Shown: positions 36,673 through 45,690 of the stretch, in pieces
How the letters are laid out: the number at the start of each line of letters is the position of its first letter
Position numbering within the stretch: the first letter of the stretch is position 1
From: AP-15 sp963772295
Lineage (GTDB): Bacteria > Pseudomonadota > Alphaproteobacteria > ATCC43930 > CGMCC-115725
Reading direction: 5' to 3'
DNA: 64,000 nucleotides
NCBI GenBank assembly: GCA_963772295.1
Contig: CAVYWO010000011.1
Location: 248,001-312,000, forward strand
Translations under genes and position numbers: made by a program
The notes under the pieces: model-generated
What the model was told of the DNA's origin: nothing
What the model saw: only the letters and a program-made list of their open reading frames with translations
The model's database searches: none

Positions 36673-37833
36673 TCAGCGCAGGCCGAGGCCGCGCGCGATG
36701 ATGCCGCGCAAGACCTCCCGGGTGCCGCCCTGGATCGTCAGCTTGGGGGCGATCAGGGTGGCATAGGCGAGCGCCTCGGCAAAGCGGTCGTCGTTGGCGC
36801 CGGGCTGCGAATCCCCGGTCTGCGGCGCCAGCAGGCGCACCTTGTCGGGCAACGCCTGCTCGAAATTGGTGCCGAGGTCCTTGACGACGGCGGCCTCGAC
36901 CGCCGGCGTCTTGCCGGCCTGCAGCATGCCGGCAACCGAGAGCGACATGCGGCGCAGGGTGGCGAGATGCGCGACCTGGCGGCCGATGCCTTCGGCCAGC
37001 CGCTCGCCCGGCGCCTCGCCCGCCACCCGGACGAGCTCGGTCAAGCAGGCGAGGGTCTCGATCCAACGGTCGGGGCCGCTGCGCTCATAGGCGAGTTCGT
37101 CGGTCGCCTGCTTCCAGGCCATGTCGACTTCGCCGATCAGATGCGAGTCGGGCAAGAACGCGTCGTCGAACACGACCTCGTTGAAATCGTGGGCGCCGGT
37201 CAGATTGAGGATCGGGCGGGTCGCGATCCCCGGAGTGTTCATCGCCACCAGGAACTGGCTCAGCCCGTGCCGCCGGTTTTCCTTGGTCGGCGGCGAGGTG
37301 CGCAAGAGCGCGATCATGTAATCGGCTTCATGCGCATTGCTGGTCCAGATCTTGCGCCCGTTGACGCGCCAGCCGCCGTCGGTCTTGGTGGCGCGGGTCG
37401 AAGCGGCGAACACGTCCGAGCCGGAGTTAGGCTCGCTGAGCCCGATGCAAAAGCACAACTCGCCGGCGGCGATCCGCGGCAGGATCTGCCGCCGGATCTC
37501 CTCCCGGCCATAGCGCAGGATGACCGGGCCCGATTGCCGGTCGGCGGTCGAATGGGCGCGGGTCGGCGCCCCCGCCGCCAGCATCTCCTCGATCACCACA
37601 TAGCGTTCGAGTTGCGAGCGCGCTTGGCCGCCATAGGCTTTCGGCCAGGTCATCCCGATCCACCCGCGGGCGCCGACCCGGCGGCTGAACGCGCGCGAAA
37701 ACCCGCCCCTGCCATGCCCCGGCGAAAAGCGGCCGGCGTCCGCCTCCTCTTTGAGAAAAGCCCGCACCTCCTGCCGCAACTCCTCGGCTTTGGGCGGCAG
37801 TTCGACCGGATCGAAGCGAAAGCTCGTCGTCAT
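36673..37833 (-). CDS. Acyl-CoA dehydrogenase
   Basis: A 386-residue flavoprotein introducing a trans-2 double bond in an acyl-CoA. Family signatures are CFCIGLSEPNSGSDVFAASTRA and WRVNGRKIWTSNAHEADYMI, with a C-terminal IQGGTREVLRGIIARGLGLR. A GGAGG precedes the ATG. It follows another acyl-CoA dehydrogenase gene by 23 bp; such pairs often form a heteromeric enzyme. It is in one operon with acyl-CoA synthetase and enoyl-CoA hydratase. Confidence 0.93.
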   Translation of the reverse strand: MTTSFRFDPVELPPKAEELRQEVRAFLKEEADAGRFSPGHGRGGFSRAFSRRVGARGWIGMTWPKAYGGQARSQLERYVVIEEMLAAGAPTRAHSTADRQSGPVILRYGREEIRRQILPRIAAGELCFCIGLSEPNSGSDVFAASTRATKTDGGWRVNGRKIWTSNAHEADYMIALLRTSPPTKENRRHGLSQFLVAMNTPGIATRPILNLTGAHDFNEVVFDDAFLPDSHLIGEVDMAWKQATDELAYERSGPDRWIETLACLTELVRVAGEAPGERLAEGIGRQVAHLATLRRMSLSVAGMLQAGKTPAVEAAVVKDLGTNFEQALPDKVRLLAPQTGDSQPGANDDRFAEALAYATLIAPKLTIQGGTREVLRGIIARGLGLR

Positions 37834-37856
37834 CGGTGCCTCCGGGTCTCTCGCGT

Positions 37857-38909
37857 TCAACTGCGCTCGGTGACGAAGGGCCAAAGCCGGTCGGCGCCCG
37901 CGGCCGCAACCATCCGGCCAAGGCGCGTCGCCCATACCGTCTCGTTGCCGAATTCTTCGCGCCAGCTCCACAACCGGCGCGTCCGGTGGTGCAGCGAGTG
38001 CTCGTAGGTAAAGCCCATCGCCCCATGCACCTGATGCGCGACCGCCGCCCCGGTACCGGCGGCCTCACCGCCGCGCACCTTGGCGATCGCGATCTCGGCG
38101 GCACCGGGCTCCGCCGCGGCGCAGGCTTGGGCCGCGAGATCGGCGGCCGCACTCGCCGCCGCGACCTCGCCGGCCAAGGTCGCAAGGTTGTGCTGTACCG
38201 CCTGAAACTTGGCGATCGGCCGGCCGAACTGGACGCGGTCGAGCGCGTATTCGACCGATTGCTCGATGATCTTTTCGAGCGCCCCGGCGATCTGCTGCAG
38301 CCGCACCGCGGCGCCGAAGCGCTGGATCGCGTCCTCGTCGATCGCGGCAGCGCCGACCGCCTCGGGAACCGCGCCGTCGAACGCGACGTCGTCGCGCGGC
38401 TCGCCGGCCAGGCTCCGGTCCTGGCGGATCCGCAGATCAGAGGTCGCGACCAGCGCCACGGCGCGCCCGGTGGCGGGGCGCACGAGCACCGCGATATGGC
38501 GAGCATCGCGGGCAAACGGCACCCGCCGCGCCCGACCTTCGAGCCGGCCGTCGGCGCGCAGCGCGATGTTGCCGTCGGCATGCACCGGGGCGATCGTCAT
38601 CGGCCCTTCCGGCACCGCGATCGCGGCGCGCGCCAAGAGCCAGCCGGCCATCAAGGTCTCGGCGAGCGGCACCGGGGCGGCAAAGCGGCCGGCCACGCGC
38701 AATACCGCAAAGCCGTCGGCCATCGCCGCACCGGCGCCGCCCAATTCCTCGGGCACCCAGGCGCGCGGCAGCCCCGATTCTTCGAGTGCCGACCACAGGG
38801 CCTGCGGCCAGACGCCGCTCTCGGCCTCGTTGACGGTGGCCGGTTCGCACAGGTCGCGAAAGATCCGGGTCGCGGTATCGACGATGATGTTGTCGCTATT
38901 CTCGCTCAT
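37857..38909 (-). CDS. Acyl-CoA dehydrogenase, partner subunit
   Basis: A 350-residue acyl-CoA dehydrogenase-like protein, shorter and more divergent than the next gene. It has ESGLPRAWVPEELGGAGAAMADGFAVLRVAGRFAAPVPLAETLMAG at the N-terminus, YALDRVQFGRPIAKFQAVQHNLA and the C-terminal HQVHGAMGFTYEHSLHHRTRRLWSWREEFG. The latter corresponds to the region with the flavin-interacting loop. It is probably the first gene of the operon and the partner of the following dehydrogenase. Confidence 0.9.
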   Translation of the reverse strand: MSENSDNIIVDTATRIFRDLCEPATVNEAESGVWPQALWSALEESGLPRAWVPEELGGAGAAMADGFAVLRVAGRFAAPVPLAETLMAGWLLARAAIAVPEGPMTIAPVHADGNIALRADGRLEGRARRVPFARDARHIAVLVRPATGRAVALVATSDLRIRQDRSLAGEPRDDVAFDGAVPEAVGAAAIDEDAIQRFGAAVRLQQIAGALEKIIEQSVEYALDRVQFGRPIAKFQAVQHNLATLAGEVAAASAAADLAAQACAAAEPGAAEIAIAKVRGGEAAGTGAAVAHQVHGAMGFTYEHSLHHRTRRLWSWREEFGNETVWATRLGRMVAAAGADRLWPFVTERS

Positions 38910-39110
38910 CTCGGTTCCGGCCGCTCCCTCTACGAGGATCGTAGAGCAGCCGGCGGAACACGGGAAGCGCGCGTCTCCATCGATGGCAGCGCCGCCGTTC
39001 CCGCGATCGCTTTCGCGGTTGCGCCAAGCGGCCCACGAGTTCCTCCGAACGCGCCACCCCACGGTACCCCCGCTTAGGCAGCGAAACCCGCTTCGCCGCT
39101 CGTTGCCGGC

Positions 39111-39358
39111 TCATTCCATCAATTCGTCGAGCTGCGCCTGCCCCGGTTCCATTTCGGCGCGCGCCACCGCGTCGATGACGACGCCGGCCGCATCCCGCGT
39201 CCGATGGCTCCGCTGCGCGGCCGCCACGAGCCAGTCGTAATGGTCGGCCGACAGCAGACGAGCTCTCTGCGCCCGTGCCGGGTGATCTCGACCGGCTCGT
39301 GTCGCGCCATGTGCTGAAACTCCGCGAATTTACGCTCGACGGCCGTCGTTTGCGCCAC
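39111..39358 (-). pseudogene. Phd/YefM-family antitoxin with a single-base frameshift
   Basis: The N-terminal half reads MAQTTAVERKFAEFQHMARHEPVEITRHGRRELV, a Phd/YefM DNA-binding start. One base is missing near 39259, and the next frame continues LLSADHYDWLVAAAQRSHRTRDAAGVVIDAVARAEMEPGQAQLDELME-stop, the usual second half. It starts at a GTG with GAGG six bases upstream. No toxin gene could be identified next to it. Its 5' flank holds a palindromic operator. The single-base change could be real decay or an error. Confidence 0.75.
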
Positions 39359-39376
39359 GATCGCCTCGAATGCGAC

Positions 39377-39395
39377 AAATCAGAATATCTGATTT
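39377..39395. promoter_or_regulatory. Palindromic operator of the Phd antitoxin gene
   Basis: AAATCAGAATATCTGATTT has two perfect 8-base arms around ATA, about 20 bp upstream of the antitoxin start, in locally AT-rich DNA. Phd/YefM proteins bind such palindromes to repress their own operons. This is inference from position and symmetry. Confidence 0.6.
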
Positions 39396-39436
39396 ATGCA
39401 GATCTTCCGAGATCGGGAAGGGCAGGATTTGCGGTC

Positions 39437-40927
39437 ATGTCCGGCGCCGTCAAGCACGCGCTCGTCAGAGACGCCGCCTATGGCAGCCTGTTGCGCCGCC
39501 GCCGCGAGCAGCTTCACGCCCGCATCGCTTCTGTGCTCGAAGCCGATTTTGCCGACGCCGTCGCGGCCGAACCCGAGCTTCTCGCCCGGCACCTGACCGA
39601 AGCGGGACTTCTCGAAAAGGCGGTTCGCTATTGGCAACGCGCCGGTGAGAGGGCGACCGAGCGTTCGGCAAACCTCGAAGCCATCGCGCATCTGAAGCGA
39701 GGCATCGAAATCCTTGGGCGGCTTCCCGAAAGCGCCGGGCGCGATGAACAGGAGCTGCTCCTCCAGGCCGCTCTCATAGCGCCCTCTATTGCGAACGAGG
39801 GCTATGCCTCGGCGGAGGCAGGGCGGGCCGCGAGCCGGGCGGTCGAGCTCGGAGGGCCGGTCGGGGCGGATTCGTCGGCGCAGCCTCAGGCGGTTTGGGC
39901 GCGTGGGTGGCTCGCGAACGTCGATTTGCACCGGGGAAAATTGAGTACCGGGCCGGCGCTGGCCGAGGCTCTGGGCCTCGCCGAACGCCTCGGAGACCCG
40001 CTTGTTCTCAGTTATCTTCACTTCTTTATGGGCCTGCTCCATCGCTTTTTGGGCGACCTCGCTGCGGCGCGCCGCCATTTCGAAGAAGGCTTGGCGCTTT
40101 ACGATCCCGAGCGCGACCGCGCCGAAGCCGCCCGTTATGGCTTCGTCGATAGCGGCACGGCTTGCCACTCCCACTTGGGGTGGGTCCTCTGGCATCAGGG
40201 CTATCCCGACGAGGCGCTCCGCCATGCGGAAGAAGCGATCGCCGCGGCCCGCGCCGCCTCGCATCCCCTGAGCGAAGCCTGGGCCCTCTGCCGGGCGGCG
40301 GAGGTTCATCAATTGCGCAGCGAGGTGGCGCTCTGCCGCGAACTGGCCGAGGCGGCGCTCGCCCTTGCGACCGAGCAGGTGCTTCCGTATTGGGCCGCGA
40401 TCTCCACGGTGCTTTCCGGTTGGGCTCTCGTCAAACAGGGCCAAGCCCAAGAAGGGCTTGCCCGGCTGCGCGCGGGGTTCGGCGCCTATCGCGCGACCGG
40501 CGCCAAAGTCTATGAGCCGGCTTGGCTCGGTCTTCTCGCCGAGGCGTGCGTTGCGGCCGGCCGGATCGAGGAGGGGCTCGCGGCCGTGGGCGAAGCGCTC
40601 GCGGTAGTCGAGGAGACCGCGGCCCGCGTTTACCAGGCGGAACTCAACCGGCTCGAGGGCGAACTCCGGCTCGCCTCGAACGAGCCCGACGAGGGCGCAG
40701 CGGAAGCCTCGTTTCGCAAGGCGATCGCGATCGCCCGCGGACAAGGGGCGAAGTCCTTCGAGCTGAGGGCTGCATCCAGCCTCGCCCGGCTCTTGGCGCG
40801 CCAGGGGAAGCGCGAGGAAGCGCACGATCTCCTCGCCCCCGTCTACGCCTGGTTCACCGAAGGGTTCGACACCGCCGATCTCAAAGCGGCGAAGGCTCTC
40901 CTCGACGCGCTGGGAGATCCTGCATGA
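39437..40927 (+). pseudogene. 5'-truncated TPR protein (C-terminal part of AAA/cyclase-type protein)
   Basis: The sequence from VKHALVRDAAYGSLLRRRREQLHARIA to the end FDTADLKAAKALLDALG is homologous to the C-terminal part of the fragment at 11.6-13.6 kb, and both lack the cyclase domain and the whole ATPase core is missing here. About 490 residues of TPR-like helices are intact, with no frameshift. The homologous region begins directly next to the antitoxin control region, so the truncation point lies there. An ATG exists at the junction but no Shine-Dalgarno; translation is uncertain. Confidence 0.7.
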
Positions 40928-40972
40928 CGTAGCTGCGTGGTTGCGCAGCCTGGGTCTCGGACGCTAGCCAGA

Positions 40973-41150
40973 CTTCGCCCATTCCACGGGTCCGTAGGTG
41001 TAAGCCGTTGTTTATTTTTGGAGTCCACACCGGCGAAGGCCGGTGCCCATCGCTGGCATGGATCCCGGCCTGCGCCGGGATGGTCATAGAGAACAACGAG
41101 TTCACGCTTGCGAAAGGTCGGCGAGACGGCCAATCGGCGAAGTCGGGCTA
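40973..41150 (-). repeat. 178-bp dispersed repeat, copy B (inverted)
   Basis: Reverse complement of the unit at 33067-33243 with only a few substitutions. The two copies bracket about 7.7 kb containing the acyl-CoA operon, the Phd gene and the truncated TPR gene. The rest of the gap up to 41262 shows no gene. Confidence 0.9.
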
Positions 41151-41262
41151 GACCTTTCGTCGGCAACTGCCGTTCGCGACGCTTGATGGCGATCTACGAT
41201 CGGCCGCTGCGGCGATCGGTGTTGCGGTTCCTGGGGGCTAACCCTCTCCTATCCGTTTTTGG

Positions 41263-42138
41263 TCAGCTCGCCGCCCGCGCCTGCCGATACCAGTCGAGGA
41301 TCTCGACCCCGTTCCAATGCAATACGCCGGCATGGCGATTGATATGGTCGTAGACGGCTTCGAGATATTTGATGCGGTGCGGCTGGCCGCTGATATAGGG
41401 GTGGATCGCGATCGCCATGATCTTGGCGCGCTCCGCCCCTTCCTGATAAAGCCGCTCGAAGCTGTCGCGGCAACGGGTCGTGAAATAGGATGATTCGTGG
41501 TGCTGCACCAGCATCATCGGGATGTCGTTGAGTTCGACCGAGTAGGGCAGAGTGACGAGCGGTCCGCTTTTGGTGCGGATCTCGGTCGGCTCATCGTCAT
41601 AGACCCAATCGCCGATGTATTCGATCCCGGCCTCGGCGAGGAGTTCGGGCGTCTCGTAAGTTTGCGTCAGGCCCGGGCCGAGCCAGCCCCGAGGCCGAGC
41701 CCCAGCGAAACGTTCGAGGGTGTCGAGCGACTTGGCGATCATCGCGCGCTGGTCGTCGACCTTATGGATCGGCATCTGCTCCCAGGCGTGGCCCATGAAT
41801 TCCCAGCCGGCTGCGCGCGCCGCCGACGCCACCCGCTCATAGGCCTCGCAGACCCGCGCGTTGATCGATAGGGTCGGGCGGATGCCGAGCCGCCCGAACA
41901 GCTCGAAAAAGCGCCAGAACCCGACCCGCATGCCGTATTCGTGCCAGGCCCAGTTCGGCACGTCCGGCAGCAGCGGCTCACCGGTCGGCGCCGGCAGGAC
42001 CTGGCGCGCCATCGGCCGCGCGATCGACCAGAATTCGAGATTGACGACGGTCCAGACGACGATCCGCGCGCCGTTCGGCAGGGTGAGCGGCGGCCGGTCG
42101 ACGATCGCCGAATAGGGGGCGCGCTCGCTCGGGGTCAT
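41263..42138 (-). CDS. Polysaccharide deacetylase family protein (PuuE/allantoinase-like)
   Basis: A 291-residue NodB-fold hydrolase. Long segments match the PuuE-like branch: NGARIVVWTVVNLEFWSI, WHEYGMRVGFWRFFELFGRLGIRPTLSINARVCEAYE, GWEFMGHAWEQMPIHK and IHPYISGQPHRIKYLEAVYDHI. This branch includes metal-independent allantoinases, but substrate is not certain. Its ATG overlaps the stop of the upstream VOC gene (ATGA), so the two form an operon. Confidence 0.88.
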   Translation of the reverse strand: MTPSERAPYSAIVDRPPLTLPNGARIVVWTVVNLEFWSIARPMARQVLPAPTGEPLLPDVPNWAWHEYGMRVGFWRFFELFGRLGIRPTLSINARVCEAYERVASAARAAGWEFMGHAWEQMPIHKVDDQRAMIAKSLDTLERFAGARPRGWLGPGLTQTYETPELLAEAGIEYIGDWVYDDEPTEIRTKSGPLVTLPYSVELNDIPMMLVQHHESSYFTTRCRDSFERLYQEGAERAKIMAIAIHPYISGQPHRIKYLEAVYDHINRHAGVLHWNGVEILDWYRQARAAS

Positions 42139-42605
42139 GCGCCGGCCTCCATCGCCCGCGCCGCGCGCCGGCCGATCTCCTCGGGCGAGACGTCCTCGAT
42201 ATGGGTCGCGATGTACCATCGGTGGCCGAACGGATCCTCGATCTCGCCGAGCCGGTCGCCGTAGAACTTGTCCTCGACCGGGTGGACGAGGCTGGCCCCG
42301 GCGCCGACCGCGAGGGCCGCCACGGCGTCGACATCCTCAACATAGAGGTGCAGGCCGACCGGCGAGCCGCCGTAGGCCGCCGGGCCGCGCGCCGCCAGGG
42401 GCGGATATTCGTCGGCCAGCATGATCACCGAATCGCCGATCACGAGCTCGGCATGGCCGATCTTGCCGTCCGGCCGATCGAGCCGCAGCCGCAGGCTCGC
42501 CGCGAACGCCTGCCGATAAAAGGCGATGGCACCGGCGCCGTCGGCGACGATCAGATAGGGCGTTATCGCGCGATAGCCGTCCGGGATCGGCTTTACCGGC
42601 GTCAT
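42135..42605 (-). CDS. VOC (glyoxalase/PhnB-like) family protein
   Basis: A 156-residue PhnB-type protein: GYRAITPYLIVADGAGAIAFYRQAF, GKIGHAELVIGDSVIMLADEYP, GLHLYVEDVDA and DRLGEIEDPFGHRWYIATHIEDV. These are duplicated beta-alpha-beta modules forming a small-molecule binding cavity. The exact substrate is unknown. It starts at MTPVKPIPDGY and is translationally coupled to the deacetylase gene. Confidence 0.88.
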   Translation of the reverse strand: MTPVKPIPDGYRAITPYLIVADGAGAIAFYRQAFAASLRLRLDRPDGKIGHAELVIGDSVIMLADEYPPLAARGPAAYGGSPVGLHLYVEDVDAVAALAVGAGASLVHPVEDKFYGDRLGEIEDPFGHRWYIATHIEDVSPEEIGRRAARAMEAGA

Positions 42606-42796
42606 CCGTAGACCTCTTGCGTCGCGGCAGGGGATGCTGGCGCGGATCGGCGCGGTCGCGCAACCCCTTCCGCGACGATTGGTTCCGTCTTGCATGCTGC
42701 AATACAGCGATGCATATCGAACAATCGCCAAGCCCGGCCAAGCTCGCCATGCTGGCTCGGCGCCGGGTGGGATGGCCGGGTGGGAGAGAGTAGGCC

Positions 42797-43237
42797 ATGC
42801 GTTCGAGGATTTTCCGCGGCAATGTGTTTGTCGCGAACCTACCGCCGGAGCTTTCGGACGACGCGCTGGCCGAGGCCTTCGATTCGTTCGGCATCGTGCT
42901 GAGCGCCCATGTTGCCCGCGATCCGGCGACCGGCGAACGCCTGCGCTACGGCTTTGTCGACATCGCCACCGAGCGCGCGGCCGAGCGCGCCGTTGCCGCG
43001 ATGAACGGGGTGGCGCTGGGCGGGCACGCCCTCGACGTACGGATCAGCGAGCGTGCGGCCGGCAAGAAGCGCGAGGCGGCAAGCGGCGGGCCGCGCCGCA
43101 CCCCGCGCGCGCCGACGCTGCACCACGGCGTTCTGAACCCTGCCGGCGAAGGCTTCGCCGCCGTCCCGCCGCAGCGGCGGCAGCCGACTTTCCAGGTCGA
43201 GCGCCGCTCGCTGCCGCGGCGGTCGGCGCCGCGCTGA
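42797..43237 (+). CDS. RNA-binding protein with one RRM domain
   Basis: A 146-residue protein. RNP2 (VFVANLPPEL) and RNP1 (LRYGFVDIAT) lie in a single RRM at residues 9-82. A basic, proline-rich tail follows (KKREAASGGPRRTPRAP...RRSLPRRSAPR). RRM proteins in bacteria are usually small and cold- or stress-related; the role here is unknown. It ends one base before the end of the convergent nicotinamidase gene. Confidence 0.88.
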   Translation: MRSRIFRGNVFVANLPPELSDDALAEAFDSFGIVLSAHVARDPATGERLRYGFVDIATERAAERAVAAMNGVALGGHALDVRISERAAGKKREAASGGPRRTPRAPTLHHGVLNPAGEGFAAVPPQRRQPTFQVERRSLPRRSAPR

Positions 43238-43870
43238 TCAGCGGCTCAGCGCCACGCCCGCCTCGGTCATCGCGCGCAGCGCCCGGTCGAGCGAGCCATC
43301 GAGGTCGATGCCGCGGCAGGCGTCGATCGCGAGCGCCACCGCAAAACCCGCCGCGCGCGCGTCGATGGCAGAGTAGAAAACGCAGAAGTCGGTCGCCAGG
43401 CCGCAGAGGGTCAGGCGCTCGAAGCCGCGCTCGCGCAGATAGGCGGCAAGCCCGGTCGGGGTCCGCCGGTCGTTCTCGCAAAACGCCGAATAGGAATCGA
43501 TCTCGCGCCGAAAGCCTTTGCGGAGCACGAGCTCGGCATGCGGCACGGCGAGCGCCGGGTGCAAGGCCGCCCCGCCGGTCTCTTGAACGCAATGTTCGGG
43601 CCACAGGGTCTGCGTGCCGTAGGGCGCCGCGATCGTCTCGAACGGCCGCCGGCCGAGATGCGAGCCGGCAAACGACGAATGCCCGGGCGGATGCCAATCC
43701 TGGGTCAGAACCACATGGGCGAATTGTCCGGCGAGCCGGTTGATCGCCGGCACCACGGCGTCGCCGTCCGGCACCGCCAGCGCGCCGCCCGGACAGAAAT
43801 CGTTCTGCACGTCGACGACGATCAAGACCTCGCGGTCGCCGCGCCGCCCATCGCCGGTCGCCTCGCTCAT
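43238..43870 (-). CDS. pncA: Nicotinamidase/pyrazinamidase
   Basis: A 210-residue cysteine hydrolase converting nicotinamide to nicotinate for NAD salvage. Features are VLIVVDVQNDFCPGGALAV (catalytic Asp), the metal-binding TQDWHPPGHSSF, RKGFRREIDSYSAF (Lys) and LTLCGLATDFCVFYSAIDA (nucleophilic Cys). GGAG precedes the ATG at MSEATGD. It is divergent from the FkbM gene. Confidence 0.95.
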   Translation of the reverse strand: MSEATGDGRRGDREVLIVVDVQNDFCPGGALAVPDGDAVVPAINRLAGQFAHVVLTQDWHPPGHSSFAGSHLGRRPFETIAAPYGTQTLWPEHCVQETGGAALHPALAVPHAELVLRKGFRREIDSYSAFCENDRRTPTGLAAYLRERGFERLTLCGLATDFCVFYSAIDARAAGFAVALAIDACRGIDLDGSLDRALRAMTEAGVALSR

Positions 43871-43944
43871 TTTCTCCTCGCCGATCGCCGCGCCGGCCGC
43901 TAACAGACATCGCGACACCGCATCGCGCAAGGGGCAGGAGGGCC

Positions 43945-44853
43945 TTGTCGGCACCCGATCCCGGCGATCTGCGCCGGCTGATGCGCCTCCTCAAGGCGCT
44001 GTGGATATTGCGCCCCCCGGGCGAGCCCGAGCCGCCGGCCGCGCGGCTGCTGCGGCGCTGGCGCGAAAAGCGCCTCTTGGCGCGGCTCGAGCGGGAATGG
44101 CCCGGCGGCCTCGCGCGGCACCGCAGCGGCGACCTCGTCTACGTGCCCGCGCCGCTCGACGCGCGCGGACGGCACGCGCTGCTGCATCCGCCCGCCGCCC
44201 ATCCGGCCGCCCTCGCCCGTCTCGCGCCCGGCGCCGTCGCGATCGACATCGGCGCCAACCTCGGCGAGTGGACCCTGCCTTTCGCCGCCGCCGTCGGTCG
44301 CGGCGGACGGGTGCTGGCGGTCGAGCCGGTGCCGCGGAGCGCCGCGGCCCTCGCCAAGACGCTCGCCGCCAACGCCCTCGGCCAGGTCGAGCTCGTCCGC
44401 TGCGCCGCCGGCGATGCGGACGGCGTCGTCGATTTCGCCGTGCCGCTGGTGACCTCGGCGCGCAGCGACACCGGGACCGCCCGGATCGGGCCGGCGATGA
44501 CCGGTCACGAGACGCTGCGCGTGGCGCTGCGCCGCCTCGACACGCTGGTGGCCGAGTACCGGATCGAGCGGATCGACCTCGTCAAGATCGATGTCGAAGG
44601 CCATGAGCGGCGGGTGCTCGATGGCGGTGCAGCGGCACTCGCCCGGTTCCGCCCGGCGCTCGTCATCGAAACCGGGCACGAGGCCGAGGGCGACCGCGCC
44701 GCGATCCATGATCGGCTTGGCGCGCAGGGTTACCGGATGCTCGGCCTCCTCCTCGATCACGGCATGGCCGACGCCGATTGGCCGGCCTACCGCGCCGCGG
44801 CGCCGCCGTTTCGCCCGGGAGAGGCGCACAATCTGCTGTTGGCGCCGGGCTGA
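43945..44853 (+). CDS. FkbM-family methyltransferase
   Basis: A 302-residue SAM-dependent methyltransferase. The SAM site AIDIGANLGEWTLPFAAAVGRGGRVLAVEPVPRSAAALAKTL and the family motif IDLVKIDVEGHERRVLDGG are clear. Its start appears to be TTG, supported by GGCAGGAGG seven bases upstream. Substrate is unknown; FkbM proteins often methylate sugars or polyketides. Confidence 0.88.
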   Translation: MSAPDPGDLRRLMRLLKALWILRPPGEPEPPAARLLRRWREKRLLARLEREWPGGLARHRSGDLVYVPAPLDARGRHALLHPPAAHPAALARLAPGAVAIDIGANLGEWTLPFAAAVGRGGRVLAVEPVPRSAAALAKTLAANALGQVELVRCAAGDADGVVDFAVPLVTSARSDTGTARIGPAMTGHETLRVALRRLDTLVAEYRIERIDLVKIDVEGHERRVLDGGAAALARFRPALVIETGHEAEGDRAAIHDRLGAQGYRMLGLLLDHGMADADWPAYRAAAPPFRPGEAHNLLLAPG

Positions 44854-44856
44854 GGC

Positions 44857-45672
44857 TCAGGTGCCGACCGCCAGCGGGCTCGCCAGCTTTTTCAGCGCGG
44901 CGACGACCGAGAGCGGCGTCAGCCTGCCGGTCCGCGGGTTCTCCGAAGGCACGTTCTCGATCCGCATCGAGAAGCGCGCGGCGTCGGCTTCGACCTCGAT
45001 CTGATGCAGATTGCGGGTGATGCCCGGATCGGCCCAGATCTCGATCGTGGTCCGCTCCGGACCGATCCCGGCGAGCGCCAGCGCCGCCGCGACGTTGACA
45101 TTCGCCGGGAAGCCGCGTGCCGCCGCGCGCGCCGTGCCGGCAAAGACCTGCTTTGGCCGGTCGAGCCCGGCGACGGCGATGCCGTGCTCTTCGAGATAGG
45201 GTGCGCCCGCCAACCCGGCAGGGGGTTTGCGGGTGATCATGTGGACGCGCGCGATCCGGCCTTCGGCCGCCGCGGCGACCGCGTCGAGGCCCAAAAGCGC
45301 GCCTGACGGCACCAGAATCCGACCGCCATGCCGCCGGGCGAGTTCGATGAGGTCGCCATTGTCGAGGAGCGCGCCGCAGCTCAGCACCATCACCCATCGC
45401 GCATTGGCGAGCGCCGGCTCGGCGATCTCGCGCAGCAAGGCGGCGGGCGCGCATTCGACGACGATGTCGGCCGATTCCCAGAGCCGGGCCAGCGGCACGA
45501 CCGGCACCGGCCGGGCAAAATCGGCCATCGCCGCCCCGGCCCGCGCCGCATCGCGCGCGGATACGGCGGTCAGTGCCAGCCCGTCGATGCCGCGATCGAG
45601 CCGCCGCGCCACCGCCGCGCCGATCGCGCCAAACCCGCCGATTGCCACCCGCAACGCCTGCTCGCGCGTCAT
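44857..45672 (-). CDS. nadX: L-aspartate dehydrogenase
   Basis: A 271-residue Rossmann enzyme converting aspartate to iminoaspartate for NAD synthesis or to oxaloacetate. It has GGFGAIGAAVARRLD at the N-terminus, VECAPAALLREIA, SGALLGLDAVAAAA, and ANVNVAAALALAGIGPERTTIEIWADP; the closing RIENVPSENPRTGRLTPLSVVAAL is characteristic. GGAG precedes the ATG at MTREQALR, favouring it over the ATG six codons upstream. It converges with the FkbM gene three bases away. Confidence 0.9.
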   Translation of the reverse strand: MTREQALRVAIGGFGAIGAAVARRLDRGIDGLALTAVSARDAARAGAAMADFARPVPVVPLARLWESADIVVECAPAALLREIAEPALANARWVMVLSCGALLDNGDLIELARRHGGRILVPSGALLGLDAVAAAAEGRIARVHMITRKPPAGLAGAPYLEEHGIAVAGLDRPKQVFAGTARAAARGFPANVNVAAALALAGIGPERTTIEIWADPGITRNLHQIEVEADAARFSMRIENVPSENPRTGRLTPLSVVAALKKLASPLAVGT

Positions 45673-45690
45673 GCCCGTCTCCGCTGACAC

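Noticed and set aside
33328..38007. Very long plus-strand frames (over 600 and 800 codons) opposite the acyl-CoA operon
   Set aside because: They mirror well-supported genes on the minus strand and are rich in Arg, Asp, Gly and His with no motifs; long antisense frames are expected in DNA this GC-rich.
38910..39110. Toxin partner for the Phd antitoxin
   Set aside because: The frame MSRQRAAKRVSLPKRGYRG... continues into the start of the acyl-CoA dehydrogenase gene and shows no recognisable toxin motif.
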